From: Pseudomonadota bacterium
Lineage (GTDB): Bacteria; Pseudomonadota; Alphaproteobacteria; Acetobacterales; Acetobacteraceae
Assembly: GCA_021828605.1 (NCBI GenBank)
Contig: JAJZEG010000037.1
Coordinates: 1-14,626 of the forward strand
DNA: 14,626 nt
Direction: 5' to 3'
Shown: positions 6,389-14,625 of the stretch, one piece after another
Position numbering within the stretch: the stretch's first letter is position 1
Layout: each line of letters starts with the position of its first letter
Translations under genes and position numbers: made by a program
The notes under the pieces: model-generated
The model's database searches: none
What the model was told of the DNA's origin: nothing
What the model saw: only the letters and a program-made list of their open reading frames with translations

Positions 6389-7032
6389 CGGCGGATGGTG
6401 GGCGGTGCGACCGAGTCGGGGCAAGCGTTGAAGTCGGGGCAAGCGTTGAAATAACGATTGCCGGCGAGCAAACGGCGCAGCTGGCGATAGGTATGATGGT
6501 GCGACAGGCCGGTGCGGAGTGTCACATCAGCGCGACGAATTTTTTCCGCATCCGGCATTTGCAACGCAATGATGGCGCTGATTTCGGCATCGCTCAGGCC
6601 GCGCGCGCGCACCCGGGCGCGTTGGATCGCCAGGGGGGCAGAGACGGTGAGGGTGAAATCCGTATACCGGTCGGCGCCGGTTTCAAATAAAAGCGGAATA
6701 TCAAGCACCACCCCGCGCGCATGGCGGCGCTGGGCGGCGGCGATGCAGCGTCGTTGGGCGCAGCGCACCAGCGGGTGGATCAGTCTTTCAAGGCGGCGCT
6801 TGGCGGATGGATCAGCAAGAATGCGCGCGCGCAAGCCAGCGCGGTCAAGCCGGTGGTTGCGCACAGTGCCAGGAAACGCGGCCTCGATAGCAGGCAACGC
6901 TGCGCCGTGCGGCGCTTGCAGGGCGCGGACGGTGGCGTCCGCATCGAAAATCACCCAGCCATGCCGGCGCAACATCGCAGCGACCGTCGATTTGCCCATG
7001 CCAATGCCGCCGGTAAGGCCGATGATGCGCAT
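6385..7032 (-). CDS. coaE: Dephospho-CoA kinase
   Basis: A 215-residue P-loop kinase for the last step of coenzyme A synthesis: ATP-dependent phosphorylation of the 3'-hydroxyl of dephospho-CoA. Features seen: P-loop GGIGMGKST (8-16), FDADATVRAL (29-38), the RLIHPLV motif, and LDIPLLFETGADR in the lid/CoA region. ATG 7032 lies 2 bases after the aroE stop and has no separate strong ribosome site, so translation is probably coupled; its own TGA overlaps the dnaQ start (ATGA). The oddity is the C-terminus, where the hexapeptide FNACPD occurs twice (195-200, 201-206) from a perfect 18-base tandem duplication. This tail is beyond the conserved fold and probably harmless. Confidence 0.95.
   Translation of the reverse strand: MRIIGLTGGIGMGKSTVAAMLRRHGWVIFDADATVRALQAPHGAALPAIEAAFPGTVRNHRLDRAGLRARILADPSAKRRLERLIHPLVRCAQRRCIAAAQRRHARGVVLDIPLLFETGADRYTDFTLTVSAPLAIQRARVRARGLSDAEISAIIALQMPDAEKIRRADVTLRTGLSHHHTYRQLRRLLAGNRYFNACPDFNACPDSVAPPTIRR
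6414..6449. repeat. Perfect 18-base tandem duplication inside coaE
   Basis: agtcggggcaagcgttga occurs at 6414-6431 and again, identically, at 6432-6449. Being 18 bases it keeps the frame and duplicates six residues (FNACPD) near the CoaE C-terminus. Absence of any difference between copies suggests a recent slippage event. Confidence 0.92.
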
Positions 7033-7034
7033 CG

Positions 7035-7865
7035 TCAGTCGAGCAAATCAGCGGCGACAATGCGATAGAGTTCGGCATCGACGCGCGGAGTAACGCCGAA
7101 CCAGGCGGCGAAGCCGGGCACCGCCTGATGCAGCAACATGCCCAGCCCTTCGACCGGGCGTAACCCGGCAACGGCGGCGGCGGCGAGCAAGGGCGTTTGC
7201 AGCGGCGCATAAACAATGTCGGCCACCGCCATGCAAGCGGGCGCGCGATCAAGCGGCAAATCAAGCGGGGCGTGGCCGGTCATGCCCAGGCTGGTGGTGT
7301 TGATCAGCAGCGCATGATCGGCCAGGGCCCCAGCGCGCTGTGACCAGTCGAGCGCTGCCGCGTTGAATTCACGCGCCAAATTTTGCGCGCGCTCGGGGCT
7401 GCGATTGCAAAAACTCACGTTCACCCCCTGATCGAGCAAGGCCGCACCAATCGCCCGCGCCGCCCCGCCTGCGCCCAGGATCAAAGCCGGGCCTGCGCGC
7501 GGATCGACATGATGGGCGCGTAAATTAGCGAGAAAGCCGAGCCCATCGGTGTTCGATCCCATGATCGCGCCATCGGTAAATTGCAGCGTGTTGACGGCAC
7601 CCGCGCGGACCGCGCTGTCCTCAAGCCGGGTGCAAAGCGCCAGCGCCGCTTCCTTATGCGGGATCGTCAAATTAGCCCCGGCAAAGCCCATCCGGCTCAG
7701 CGCCAGCAGGCTTGACGCCAAATCAGCGGGTGCGACGGCGAGCGGCAGGTACGCGCCGTCGATATGGTGGCGGGCCAGCCAGGTGCCATGCAAACGCGGC
7801 GAGCGCGAATGCGCAACCGGCCAGCCAATGATCCCGGCGAGCCGGGCATTTCCAGTGAGCAGCAT
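7035..7865 (-). CDS. aroE: Shikimate dehydrogenase
   Basis: A 276-residue NADP-dependent shikimate dehydrogenase, reducing 3-dehydroshikimate to shikimate in aromatic amino-acid synthesis. Substrate-binding features are SRSPRLHG (20-27), NLTIPHK (65-71, catalytic Lys71), VNT (91-93) and NTDG (105-108). The nucleotide-binding loop is LGAGGAARAIG (130-140), with CNRSPERA as the expected NADP-phosphate-binding loop, NTTSLGM further on, and GMLLHQAVPGF near the end. Length is typical. ATG 7865 is the first possible ATG, since an in-frame TGA lies five codons before it. No clear Shine-Dalgarno sequence is visible, which is slightly unusual. It heads aroE-coaE-dnaQ and is separated from the beta-oxidation operon by ~84 bases that contain a strong hairpin. 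Confidence 0.96.
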   Translation of the reverse strand: MLLTGNARLAGIIGWPVAHSRSPRLHGTWLARHHIDGAYLPLAVAPADLASSLLALSRMGFAGANLTIPHKEAALALCTRLEDSAVRAGAVNTLQFTDGAIMGSNTDGLGFLANLRAHHVDPRAGPALILGAGGAARAIGAALLDQGVNVSFCNRSPERAQNLAREFNAAALDWSQRAGALADHALLINTTSLGMTGHAPLDLPLDRAPACMAVADIVYAPLQTPLLAAAAVAGLRPVEGLGMLLHQAVPGFAAWFGVTPRVDAELYRIVAADLLD

Positions 7866-7904
7866 GCGCTTAGTGAATCACGGCATGGCCCGCGCGGCAA
7901 GCAT

Positions 7905-7935
7905 GGGTTTAGCGGTCGATCATACCGCTAAACCC
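7905..7935 (-). terminator. Perfect 12-bp hairpin between pimD and aroE
   Basis: GGGTTTAGCGGT (7905-7916) and ACCGCTAAACCC (7924-7935) pair perfectly around a 7-base loop. It starts 14 bases past the pimD stop and ends 39 bases before the aroE start, so it fits a transcription end or attenuation point for the pim operon, or a transcript-stabilising 3' structure. There is no T-tract on either side, so intrinsic termination is not assured; an operator role is possible. Confidence 0.55.
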
Positions 7936-7949
7936 GCGCATGGCGTTTG

Positions 7950-9068
7950 TCAGGCAGCAAGGCGGCGCAGGAAAAACTCGGCATCGCCGAATTGCGACGT
8001 CAGCATGGTCAGGCGTTTGAAATAATGCCCGGCTTTATACTCCATGGTGACACCAATGCCGCCATGCAACTGAATCGCCTGCTGACCAACGAAGCGGGCG
8101 GCCTTGCTCACCGCCGCTTTGGCCATGGCAACGGCTTCGCTGCGTTCGCTTGCATTGTCACTCGCCGCACTAAGAGCCGCATAAATCGCCATGCTGCGCG
8201 CCTGCTCGACCGCAACGGTCATGTCGACGGTGCGATGCTGCAACGCCTGGAACACCGAAATCGCCACACCGAACTGCTTGCGGGTTTTCATATAGTCGAC
8301 GGTCATCGCGATCAGCGCATCCATCGCCCCCACCGCTTCGGCACAAATCGCCGCAATGGCTTCATCGGCGGCGCGTTCGAGCAGCTCGATGCCGCCGAGG
8401 TTAGCACTGGCCGGAACCCGCACGCTCGCAAGCGATATTTCCGCACCCGGCGTCAAATCCTGCATTTTATAGCCACGGCGCGAGATGCCCGGCGCATTGG
8501 CGTCGATCAGGAACAGGCCAATCCCATGGCGGTCCCGATTTTTACCCTCGATGCGCGCACTCACAATCAGCCTATCGGCAGAATCGCCGCCAAACACCAC
8601 GGTTTTATCGCCTTCGAGAATGAAATGCTCGCCATCGCGCTTGGCGCTGGTGGTGACATCATGCAAATCATAGCGCGAATGACGTTCAGTATGGGCCACC
8701 GCGACAATCGCCTCACCCGCCGCGAGTTTCGGAACGATACTGTCGCGCACGGCATGATTTTCAGTATGACGCAATAGAGCACCAGCAAATACCGTGCTCG
8801 CTAAATAAGGCTCTAACGCCAAAGCGCGACCGATTTGTTCCATCACGATCATGGTTTCCACCGGGCCGCCGCCAAAGCCGCCATGGTCTTCGCTGAACGG
8901 CAGAGCGAGCAATCCGGCCTCCGCATATTCGGCCCAAATCGCGCGGTCGAACCCGCCAGGGGCGCTGGCATAATGCTTGCGCTTTTCAAAATCGCCATAG
9001 CGGTTGGCGAAGAGTTTGGTCACGCTGTCGCTGAGCAGGCGTTGTTCGTCGGTGAAATCGAAATCCAT
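7950..9068 (-). CDS. pimD: Acyl-CoA dehydrogenase, small subunit (PimD-like)
   Basis: A 372-residue acyl-CoA dehydrogenase-fold protein, best matched by context and sequence to the pimeloyl-CoA dehydrogenase small subunit. It starts MDFDFTDEQRLLSDSV, as the family does. The flavin-adenine/dimer motifs are intact: YMKTRKQFGVAISVFQALQHR (259-279) and IQLHGGIGVTMEY (332-344). The usual middle signature (E-P-x-x-G-S-D) is replaced by TERHSRYDLHD (127-137), and no canonical catalytic Glu is evident. This pattern fits a subunit that lends one half of a shared active site to its partner. AGGA (9077-9080) lies 8 bases before ATG 9068, and 35 bases separate it from pimC. In R. palustris pimE would follow; here a hairpin and aroE follow instead. 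The substrate (dicarboxylyl-CoA or other acyl-CoA) is inferred from operon order only. Confidence 0.85.
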   Translation of the reverse strand: MDFDFTDEQRLLSDSVTKLFANRYGDFEKRKHYASAPGGFDRAIWAEYAEAGLLALPFSEDHGGFGGGPVETMIVMEQIGRALALEPYLASTVFAGALLRHTENHAVRDSIVPKLAAGEAIVAVAHTERHSRYDLHDVTTSAKRDGEHFILEGDKTVVFGGDSADRLIVSARIEGKNRDRHGIGLFLIDANAPGISRRGYKMQDLTPGAEISLASVRVPASANLGGIELLERAADEAIAAICAEAVGAMDALIAMTVDYMKTRKQFGVAISVFQALQHRTVDMTVAVEQARSMAIYAALSAASDNASERSEAVAMAKAAVSKAARFVGQQAIQLHGGIGVTMEYKAGHYFKRLTMLTSQFGDAEFFLRRLAA

Positions 9069-9103
9069 GATGCAGATCCTGGGTGTTGAAGGGGCGGAAA
9101 AAA

Positions 9104-10315
9104 TCAGAAGCCGAGAATCGCCTTGGCGATGATGTTGCGCTGGATTTCGTTCGAGCCGCCATAGATCGAAATTTTACGCCAGTTGAAATAAGTGGGGGCG
9201 GCGAACGCGGCATCATCCGGGCCGATGCCCATCTCGTTGCTGGCATCTTCGGGTTCGCCGGATCCCTGGAACGGCATCGCTAACGGGCCGACCACCTCCA
9301 TCAGCAATTCGGTGGTGGTTTGCTGGATTTCCGAGCCTTTGATTTTCAGGATCGAGGAGCGCGGATCAGGCACGCCATGCTTGCCCGATTTGCGGGCATC
9401 CGAGAGGATGCGCAGCTGGGTGATTTCGAGGGCTTTCAAATCAACATCAACCTCGGCCAGCTTTTGACGAAACCAGGGCGCATCGATCAATTTGCCATCA
9501 CCCGCACGCTCCAAGCCTGCCAGCTCACGCACCCGGCGCAAGCGTTGCTTGGAGGCGCCAACCCGGGCGATGCCGGTGCGTTCATTGCCGAGCAGGAATT
9601 TGGCGTAATCCCAGCCCTTATTTTCCTCGCCAACCAAATTCTCAGCCGGCACCTTCACCTCATCAAACCAGACCTCATTGACCTCATGGCCACCATCGAT
9701 GAGCTGAATCGGCCGCACCGTGATGCCGGGCGTTTTCATATCGACCAGAATGAACGAAATACCTTCCTGCTTTTTCGCCGCCTGCGGGTTGGTGCGCGCA
9801 AGCACGAAAATCCAGTCGGCAAATTGCGCCAGGGTGGTCCAGGTTTTCTGGCCATTGATGATATAAAAATCACCCTCGCGACGGGCGGTGGTTTTCAGCC
9901 CCGCCAAATCCGAACCAGCACCCGGTTCGGAGAAACCCTGACACCACCAGATATCGATATTGGCCGTGGCTGGCAGGAATTTTTTCTTTTGCTCATCGCT
10001 GCCGAAGGTCGCGATCACCGGGCCAACCATCGAGACATTGAACGGCAAAGGCTGCGGCGCCGGGGCTGATTGCAGTTCTTCGAGCAGGATATATTCCATC
10101 ACCGGGCTCCAATCCTGCCCGCCCCAGGCGCGCGGCCAATGCGGCACCGCCCAGCCTTTTGCATTCAATTTTTGTTGCCAATCAACAATGGCTTGCTTGC
10201 CGATTTCGCGGCCTTCGATCATGTTTTTTTGCACGTCTGACGGTAGATGATCGTGAATGAATTGGCGCACCTCGTCGCGAAAGGCGCTTTCTTCGGGAGA
10301 GAAGCTGAGTTCCAT
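9104..10315 (-). CDS. pimC: Acyl-CoA dehydrogenase, large subunit (PimC-like)
   Basis: A 403-residue acyl-CoA dehydrogenase forming the 2,3-double bond of an acyl-CoA with FAD. It begins MELSFSPEESAFRDEVRQF and has the signature CQGFSEPGAGSDLAGLKT (125-142), NGQKTWTT (154-161), VWFDEVKVPAENLVGEENKGW, and ends ISIYGGSNEIQRNIIAKAILGF. The position of the common C-terminal catalytic Glu (YEGT) is Gly here; Glu245 in LLGNERTG is a plausible alternative base, as in isovaleryl-CoA-type enzymes and steroid heteromeric dehydrogenases. The R-x-x-FG adenine-binding motif and HGG loop are not seen, and both are present in PimD. GAGG (10324-10327) is 8 bases upstream of ATG 10315 and overlaps the end of pimB, 12 bases away. 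Electrons would go to ETF. Confidence 0.88.
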   Translation of the reverse strand: MELSFSPEESAFRDEVRQFIHDHLPSDVQKNMIEGREIGKQAIVDWQQKLNAKGWAVPHWPRAWGGQDWSPVMEYILLEELQSAPAPQPLPFNVSMVGPVIATFGSDEQKKKFLPATANIDIWWCQGFSEPGAGSDLAGLKTTARREGDFYIINGQKTWTTLAQFADWIFVLARTNPQAAKKQEGISFILVDMKTPGITVRPIQLIDGGHEVNEVWFDEVKVPAENLVGEENKGWDYAKFLLGNERTGIARVGASKQRLRRVRELAGLERAGDGKLIDAPWFRQKLAEVDVDLKALEITQLRILSDARKSGKHGVPDPRSSILKIKGSEIQQTTTELLMEVVGPLAMPFQGSGEPEDASNEMGIGPDDAAFAAPTYFNWRKISIYGGSNEIQRNIIAKAILGF

Positions 10316-10327
10316 GGTGATTTCCTC

Positions 10328-11509
10328 TCAGACGATTTCAAATAAGCCAGCAGCACCCTGGCCGCCGCCAATGCACATGGTAACGACCACGCGTTTCGCA
10401 CCCCGCCGCTTGCCTTCAATCAAGGCGTGGCCGGTCATCCGCGCGCCACTCATGCCAAACGGATGCCCAATCGAAATCGAGCCGCCATCAACATTGAGCT
10501 TGTCATGCGCAATCCCAAGCTTGTTAGCGCAGTATAAAACCTGGCTGGCGAAGGCTTCGTTAAGTTCCCACAAATCAATATCATCAATGCTCAGCCCGTG
10601 GCGCTTGAGCAAACGCGGAATGGCATAGATCGGGCCGATCCCCATTTCATCCGGCTCGCAGCCCGCAACCACGAAGCCCCGGAAAATCCCCAGCGGGGTA
10701 AGGCCGCGCCGTGCCGCTTCGGCATCCGACATCATCACGCAGGCGGAGGCGCCATCGGAAAGCTGGCTGGCATTGCCTGCGGTGATGAATTTATCCTCGC
10801 CGCGCACCGGCTTGAGTTTGGTCAAACCTTCCAGATTAGTGTCGGGTCGGTTGCCCTCATCCTGACGCAAGGTCACCTGCTCATGGGTGATTTCCTTGGT
10901 CTCCTTATTCTCCACCGCCTTGGTGGTGGTGACCGCGATGATTTCCTGGTCAAACCGGCCCGCTTGCTGACCGGCGGCGGTGCGGCGCTGGCTTTCCAGC
11001 GCATACTCATCCTGCATCGCGCGAGTGATGTTGTAGCGCGCCGCGACAATATCGGCGGTCTCAATCATCGGCATATACACAGCGGGTTTGTGCTCGCGCA
11101 GCCAAGGATCGATTGAGCGGTCGCCGCCAATCGGGCTCGCGGTCAGGCTGATCGATTCCAGCCCACCCGCCACCACAACCGGCGCGCCTTCGACCATGAT
11201 CTGATGCGCCCCTAACGCAATCGCCTGCAAGCCCGAGGAGCAAAAACGGTTCACCGTCATGGCGGCGGCATTGACATTAATCCCCGCGCGCACCGCAGCG
11301 AGGCGCGCCACATTGCTGCCGGTGGTGCCTTCGGGGGTCGCACAGCCGAGAATGACATCCTCGATTTCATCCGGCGCCACCTTCGCCCGGCTCAATGCCT
11401 CGCGAATGGCGAACGCGCCGAGCGTCGGGCCGGTGGTAATATTGAAGGCACCACGAAAGGCTTTGCCAATCGGGGTGCGGGCGGTGGCGATAATGACGGC
11501 TTCAACCAT
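10328..11509 (-). CDS. pimB: Thiolase, acetyl-CoA C-acyltransferase (PimB-like)
   Basis: A 393-residue degradative thiolase that cleaves a 3-ketoacyl-CoA with CoA to give acetyl-CoA and the shortened acyl-CoA. The nucleophile is Cys90 ([12 protein letters not shown]), the general acid/base His is His349 ([11 protein letters not shown]) and the second catalytic Cys is Cys379 ([16 protein letters not shown]). The N-terminus [19 protein letters not shown] is standard. Length is that of a normal thiolase. ATG 11509 has AGGAG (11516-11520) 6 bases upstream and lies 15 bases after the pimA stop. Within this cluster it is the final enzyme of the beta-oxidation cycle. Dicarboxylyl specificity is inferred from the operon. 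Confidence 0.93.
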   Translation of the reverse strand: MVEAVIIATARTPIGKAFRGAFNITTGPTLGAFAIREALSRAKVAPDEIEDVILGCATPEGTTGSNVARLAAVRAGINVNAAAMTVNRFCSSGLQAIALGAHQIMVEGAPVVVAGGLESISLTASPIGGDRSIDPWLREHKPAVYMPMIETADIVAARYNITRAMQDEYALESQRRTAAGQQAGRFDQEIIAVTTTKAVENKETKEITHEQVTLRQDEGNRPDTNLEGLTKLKPVRGEDKFITAGNASQLSDGASACVMMSDAEAARRGLTPLGIFRGFVVAGCEPDEMGIGPIYAIPRLLKRHGLSIDDIDLWELNEAFASQVLYCANKLGIAHDKLNVDGGSISIGHPFGMSGARMTGHALIEGKRRGAKRVVVTMCIGGGQGAAGLFEIV

Positions 11510-11524
11510 AAAAGGCTCCTGAGG

Positions 11525-13201
11525 TTAGGCGCGAGATTTGGATATTTCTTCGGCGGCGAGTTCCTTGCGGGAAAACTTGCCAACCGAGGTTTTCGGCAGA
11601 GTATCACGAAATTCGAGCGCGCTCGGCATTTCGTGGCGGCCCAATTTATCAGCGAGAAAATCGCGCAGCTGCTCAAGCGTAAACGCCTCAGCCCCCGGCT
11701 TGAGGGTGATAAAGGCTTTGGCCGATTGGCCGCGATACGGATCGGGGATGCCAACCACAATCACCTCGGCGATGGCGGGATGTTCGTACATCGCAGACTC
11801 GATCACCGTCGGATAAACATTAAAGCCACCCGACAGGATCATATCTTTTTTGCGATCAACGAAAAACACCATGCCATTGTCATCGATGCGCCCGATATCG
11901 CCGGTCAAAAAATGACCATCAATGAAACTTGCCGCATTTTCCTCAGGCTTGTTCCAATAGGCTTTGAAAATGTTAGGGCCCTTGACCCGCACCTCGCCGA
12001 CCTCGCCATACGGCAGCACCCGGGTTGGATCATCAAGGGCGACCACATCGAGCAAAACACCCGGCAGCGGCATGCCCGCCGAGCCGGGGATGAACAAGCC
12101 GTCGAGTAAATTACCCGTACCCGCCGAGGCGGTTTCGGTCATGCCCCAGCCGCCGCCCAGCCGCATGCCGGTGATGCGCTCAAAACGCTGACCGACTTCA
12201 ACCGGCAGCGGCGCACCGCCTGACCCCACCAACAGCAGCGAAGACAAATCGCGCTGCTCCAAATCGGGGATGTTCGCCAGCGCGATCCACATGGTGGGCA
12301 CGCCAGGGAAATAGCTCGCTTTATTAACCTCGATATCATGCAGGGTGGTTTGCGGATCAAAGCGCAGCCGGAGCAGGAGTTCACTGCCGCGCGAAAGCTG
12401 CAACAACAACAGCACCACCAGCGCATAAATATGAAACAAGGGGAGTACGCAAATCGCCCGCAACCGGGTGCCGCGTGGGAAACGTCCTTGGCCATCAATG
12501 AAAGCTTCGTAAATCGCGACCGAGGCGCGCAAGGTCGCGTGCGTATGCATCGCCCCTTTTGGCAGGCCAGTGGTGCCGCCGGTATATTGCAGCAACGCCA
12601 GATCATCGGGGTCGATGTTCGGCAAAACCTGCTGATCGGTTCGGCCCGCGTCGCGCAGCTTATCGAGGGTGATAATCCGGGCATCCCCGCTCGGAATCGG
12701 CGGGTGCGGCAGGCCAGGGATCGCGCCGTAGGCCGCGTCATCGGCGACAATCAAATGATCAAGCTCACCGCGCGCGAGCAGCCTTTCGCCCATCGCCAGC
12801 ATCGGGCCGATATTGGTGCAAACCAGAATCCGCGCGCCGGAATCATGAAGCTTATGCGCCAGCTCTCGCTCGGCATCGAGCGGCGAGAGATGCACCACCA
12901 CCAGTCCGGCGGTGAGCGCGCCGAAAAAGCAAAATGGATGGGCCGGCGTGTTCGGCAAATAAAGGGCAATCCGTGCGCCGGGATCCGGCTTTAGCGTGAG
13001 CAACCCGTGCGCGACTTCATCAAACGCGCTGCCCAGCGCGGTAAAGCTGATTTTATGGCCGCGATAATCAAGCGCCGGGTCAGCGCCGAACTCGGCGATG
13101 GTGCGCCCGATCATCGCCGGAATCGTCTCGCGCGGCGGCGTCAAATCCCAGGGGAGATTATTCGGATAATTGGCCTCCCAGGGATAAGGCCGCGCGCTCA
13201 T
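11525..13201 (-). CDS. pimA: Acyl-CoA synthetase/ligase, dicarboxylate-CoA ligase type (PimA-like)
   Basis: A 558-residue adenylate-forming ligase that activates a carboxylic acid to its CoA ester via an acyl-AMP. Core motifs: LLQYTGGTTGLPKGAMHTH (A3 P-loop, ~203-221), LPLFHIYAL, YFPGVPTMWIAL, GWGMTETASAG (A5, 351-361), LTGDIGRID (A7), VDRKKDMILSGGFNVYP (A8) and PKTSVGKFSRKEL with the conserved Lys542 (A10). The N-terminus (MSARPYPWEANYP) resembles that of long-chain/dicarboxylate ligases. It is the second gene of the operon: its ATG overlaps the stop of the preceding PimF gene as ATGA, with no separate ribosome site, so translation is probably coupled. The order ligase-thiolase-two dehydrogenases supports the PimA name; long-chain monocarboxylate activity cannot be excluded. 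Confidence 0.92.
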   Translation of the reverse strand: MSARPYPWEANYPNNLPWDLTPPRETIPAMIGRTIAEFGADPALDYRGHKISFTALGSAFDEVAHGLLTLKPDPGARIALYLPNTPAHPFCFFGALTAGLVVVHLSPLDAERELAHKLHDSGARILVCTNIGPMLAMGERLLARGELDHLIVADDAAYGAIPGLPHPPIPSGDARIITLDKLRDAGRTDQQVLPNIDPDDLALLQYTGGTTGLPKGAMHTHATLRASVAIYEAFIDGQGRFPRGTRLRAICVLPLFHIYALVVLLLLQLSRGSELLLRLRFDPQTTLHDIEVNKASYFPGVPTMWIALANIPDLEQRDLSSLLLVGSGGAPLPVEVGQRFERITGMRLGGGWGMTETASAGTGNLLDGLFIPGSAGMPLPGVLLDVVALDDPTRVLPYGEVGEVRVKGPNIFKAYWNKPEENAASFIDGHFLTGDIGRIDDNGMVFFVDRKKDMILSGGFNVYPTVIESAMYEHPAIAEVIVVGIPDPYRGQSAKAFITLKPGAEAFTLEQLRDFLADKLGRHEMPSALEFRDTLPKTSVGKFSRKELAAEEISKSRA

Positions 13202-14625
13202 TCGGCGGCTGCTTGCGCGGGTCCGGTGAAAGCCGCGAAGCCTTTGCCTGCGCCCGCCAGCGATTTCAGCAAAGTCGCCGGGGCCAGACCCGGATCCTTG
13301 ATCATCGCGGCATAATGCTCAAGCCGCTCAACGATGGTGGACAATCCGACCAGATCGGCATGGAAACACGGACCGCCGCGCCAAACCGGCCAACCATAGC
13401 CGTAAACCCAGACCACATCGATATCCGACGGGCGGATCGCGATGCCCTCTTCGAGTATCCGCGCCGCCTCATTGATCATCGGATAGGTCATCCGTTCGAG
13501 GATTTCCTGATCGCTGATCGCGCGGCGGGTGATGCCGAGCTTGGCCGAAGTTTCGATAATCAGTTTTTCCACCACCGGATCGGGCGTGGGCGTGCGGCTG
13601 CCATTTTCATAAACATAATAGCCGCTGCCGGTCTTCTGGCCGAACCGACCTTGTTCACAAAGCGTATCGGAAATTGGCGCGGTTACGCCGCGATGTTTCC
13701 TGATCCGCCAGCCAACATCCAAGCCCGCCAAATCGCCCATCGCGAACGGTCCCATCGGGAACCCGAACTTCAAAATCACCGCATCAACCTGCTGGGGCAG
13801 CGCGCCTTCGAGCAGCAGGCGTTCGCATTCAGTGGTGCGCCGGGCCAGCATCCGGTTGCCGACGAACCCATCGCAATTCCCGACCACCACCGGCACCTTG
13901 CCCATCGCCTTGCCAATCGCAATCGCGGTCGCGATCGCCTGATGCGAGGTCGCCTCACCACGCACGATTTCCAGCAATTTCATCACGTTGGCGGGCGAGA
14001 AAAAATGCATCCCCAACACATCTTGCGGACGCTTGGTGGCGGATGCGATCGCATCGACATCGAGCGTCGAGGTGTTGGTGGCGAGCAGCGCGCCGGGCTT
14101 GGCATGATCGTCGAGCTTGGCGAAAATCTGCTTCTTCAGCTCCATTTCCTCAAACACCGCCTCGATAACCACATCCGCCTCGGCGAGGGTCGACCAATCG
14201 GTGGTGCCGGAAAACAACGCCATGCGCTTCTCGGTGGTGCCTTCGGGCAGCGCGCCGCGCTTGACCGAAATCGCGTAGGTTTCGCGCACCCGCTCCAGGC
14301 CCCGGGTGAGCGCCGCCGCGTCGGTCTCGACCAGGGTGACCGGAATTCCGGCATTGGCGAAATTCATCGCGATGCCACCACCCATGGTGCCGCCACCGAG
14401 CACGGCAGCGCGGATGATTTTCGTGGGCTTCATGTCCGGCCCGATGCCAGGGATTTTCTGCGCCTCGCGCTCGGCGAAAAACAGATGGCGTTGCGCGCGC
14501 GACTGATCGCCAACCACCAATTTCATGAATAAATCGCGCTCAGCGGCGAGGCCCGCATCGAACTCCAGCATGAACGCATTGCGCACCGCTTGCACGCAGG
14601 CGGCAGGCGCTTCCATACCCTTAAG
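13198..14625 (-). CDS. pimF: Bifunctional enoyl-CoA hydratase/3-hydroxyacyl-CoA dehydrogenase (PimF/FadJ-like), N-terminus outside window
   Basis: The C-terminal ~475 residues of a FadB/FadJ-type fusion protein. Counting from the ATG codon at 14616, which is internal, residues 1-55 are the tail of the hydratase domain and its linker (FDAGLAAERDLF, SRAQRHLFFAEREAQKIPG). The NAD-dependent dehydrogenase follows: AAVLGGGTMGGGIAMNFA (Rossmann loop), NTSTLDVDAI, MHFFSPANVMKLLEIV (catalytic His204) and GNCDGFVGNRML. The helical C-terminal domains come next (FPMGPFAMGDLAGLD, YPMINEAARILEEGI, YGYGWPVWRGGP). The frame is open to the right edge (codons for LKG precede the ATG) and the hydratase fold needs ~250-300 further residues, so 14616 is not the start. 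It is first among the visible operon genes, coupled to pimA by an ATGA overlap. It would hydrate the enoyl-CoA and oxidise the 3-hydroxyacyl-CoA. FadJ-like and PimF-like labels are not separable here except by context. Confidence 0.92.
   Translation of the reverse strand, partial: LKGMEAPAACVQAVRNAFMLEFDAGLAAERDLFMKLVVGDQSRAQRHLFFAEREAQKIPGIGPDMKPTKIIRAAVLGGGTMGGGIAMNFANAGIPVTLVETDAAALTRGLERVRETYAISVKRGALPEGTTEKRMALFSGTTDWSTLAEADVVIEAVFEEMELKKQIFAKLDDHAKPGALLATNTSTLDVDAIASATKRPQDVLGMHFFSPANVMKLLEIVRGEATSHQAIATAIAIGKAMGKVPVVVGNCDGFVGNRMLARRTTECERLLLEGALPQQVDAVILKFGFPMGPFAMGDLAGLDVGWRIRKHRGVTAPISDTLCEQGRFGQKTGSGYYVYENGSRTPTPDPVVEKLIIETSAKLGITRRAISDQEILERMTYPMINEAARILEEGIAIRPSDIDVVWVYGYGWPVWRGGPCFHADLVGLSTIVERLEHYAAMIKDPGLAPATLLKSLAGAGKGFAAFTGPAQAAAE

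Noticed and set aside
6389..6442. Extended dnaQ start at 6442
   Set aside because: It would add 18 unrelated residues lying over the coaE duplication. ATG 6388 forms an ATGA overlap and begins at the expected MTRSVLFDTET.
13213..14532. 439-residue plus-strand frame antisense to pimF
   Set aside because: It is opposite a clear dehydrogenase; the His/Arg/Asp-rich translation has no recognisable domain.
14614..14616. ATG at 14616 as the real start of the right-most gene
   Set aside because: The frame stays open to the window edge and the residues before and after it belong to the end of a hydratase domain, so the gene continues outside.
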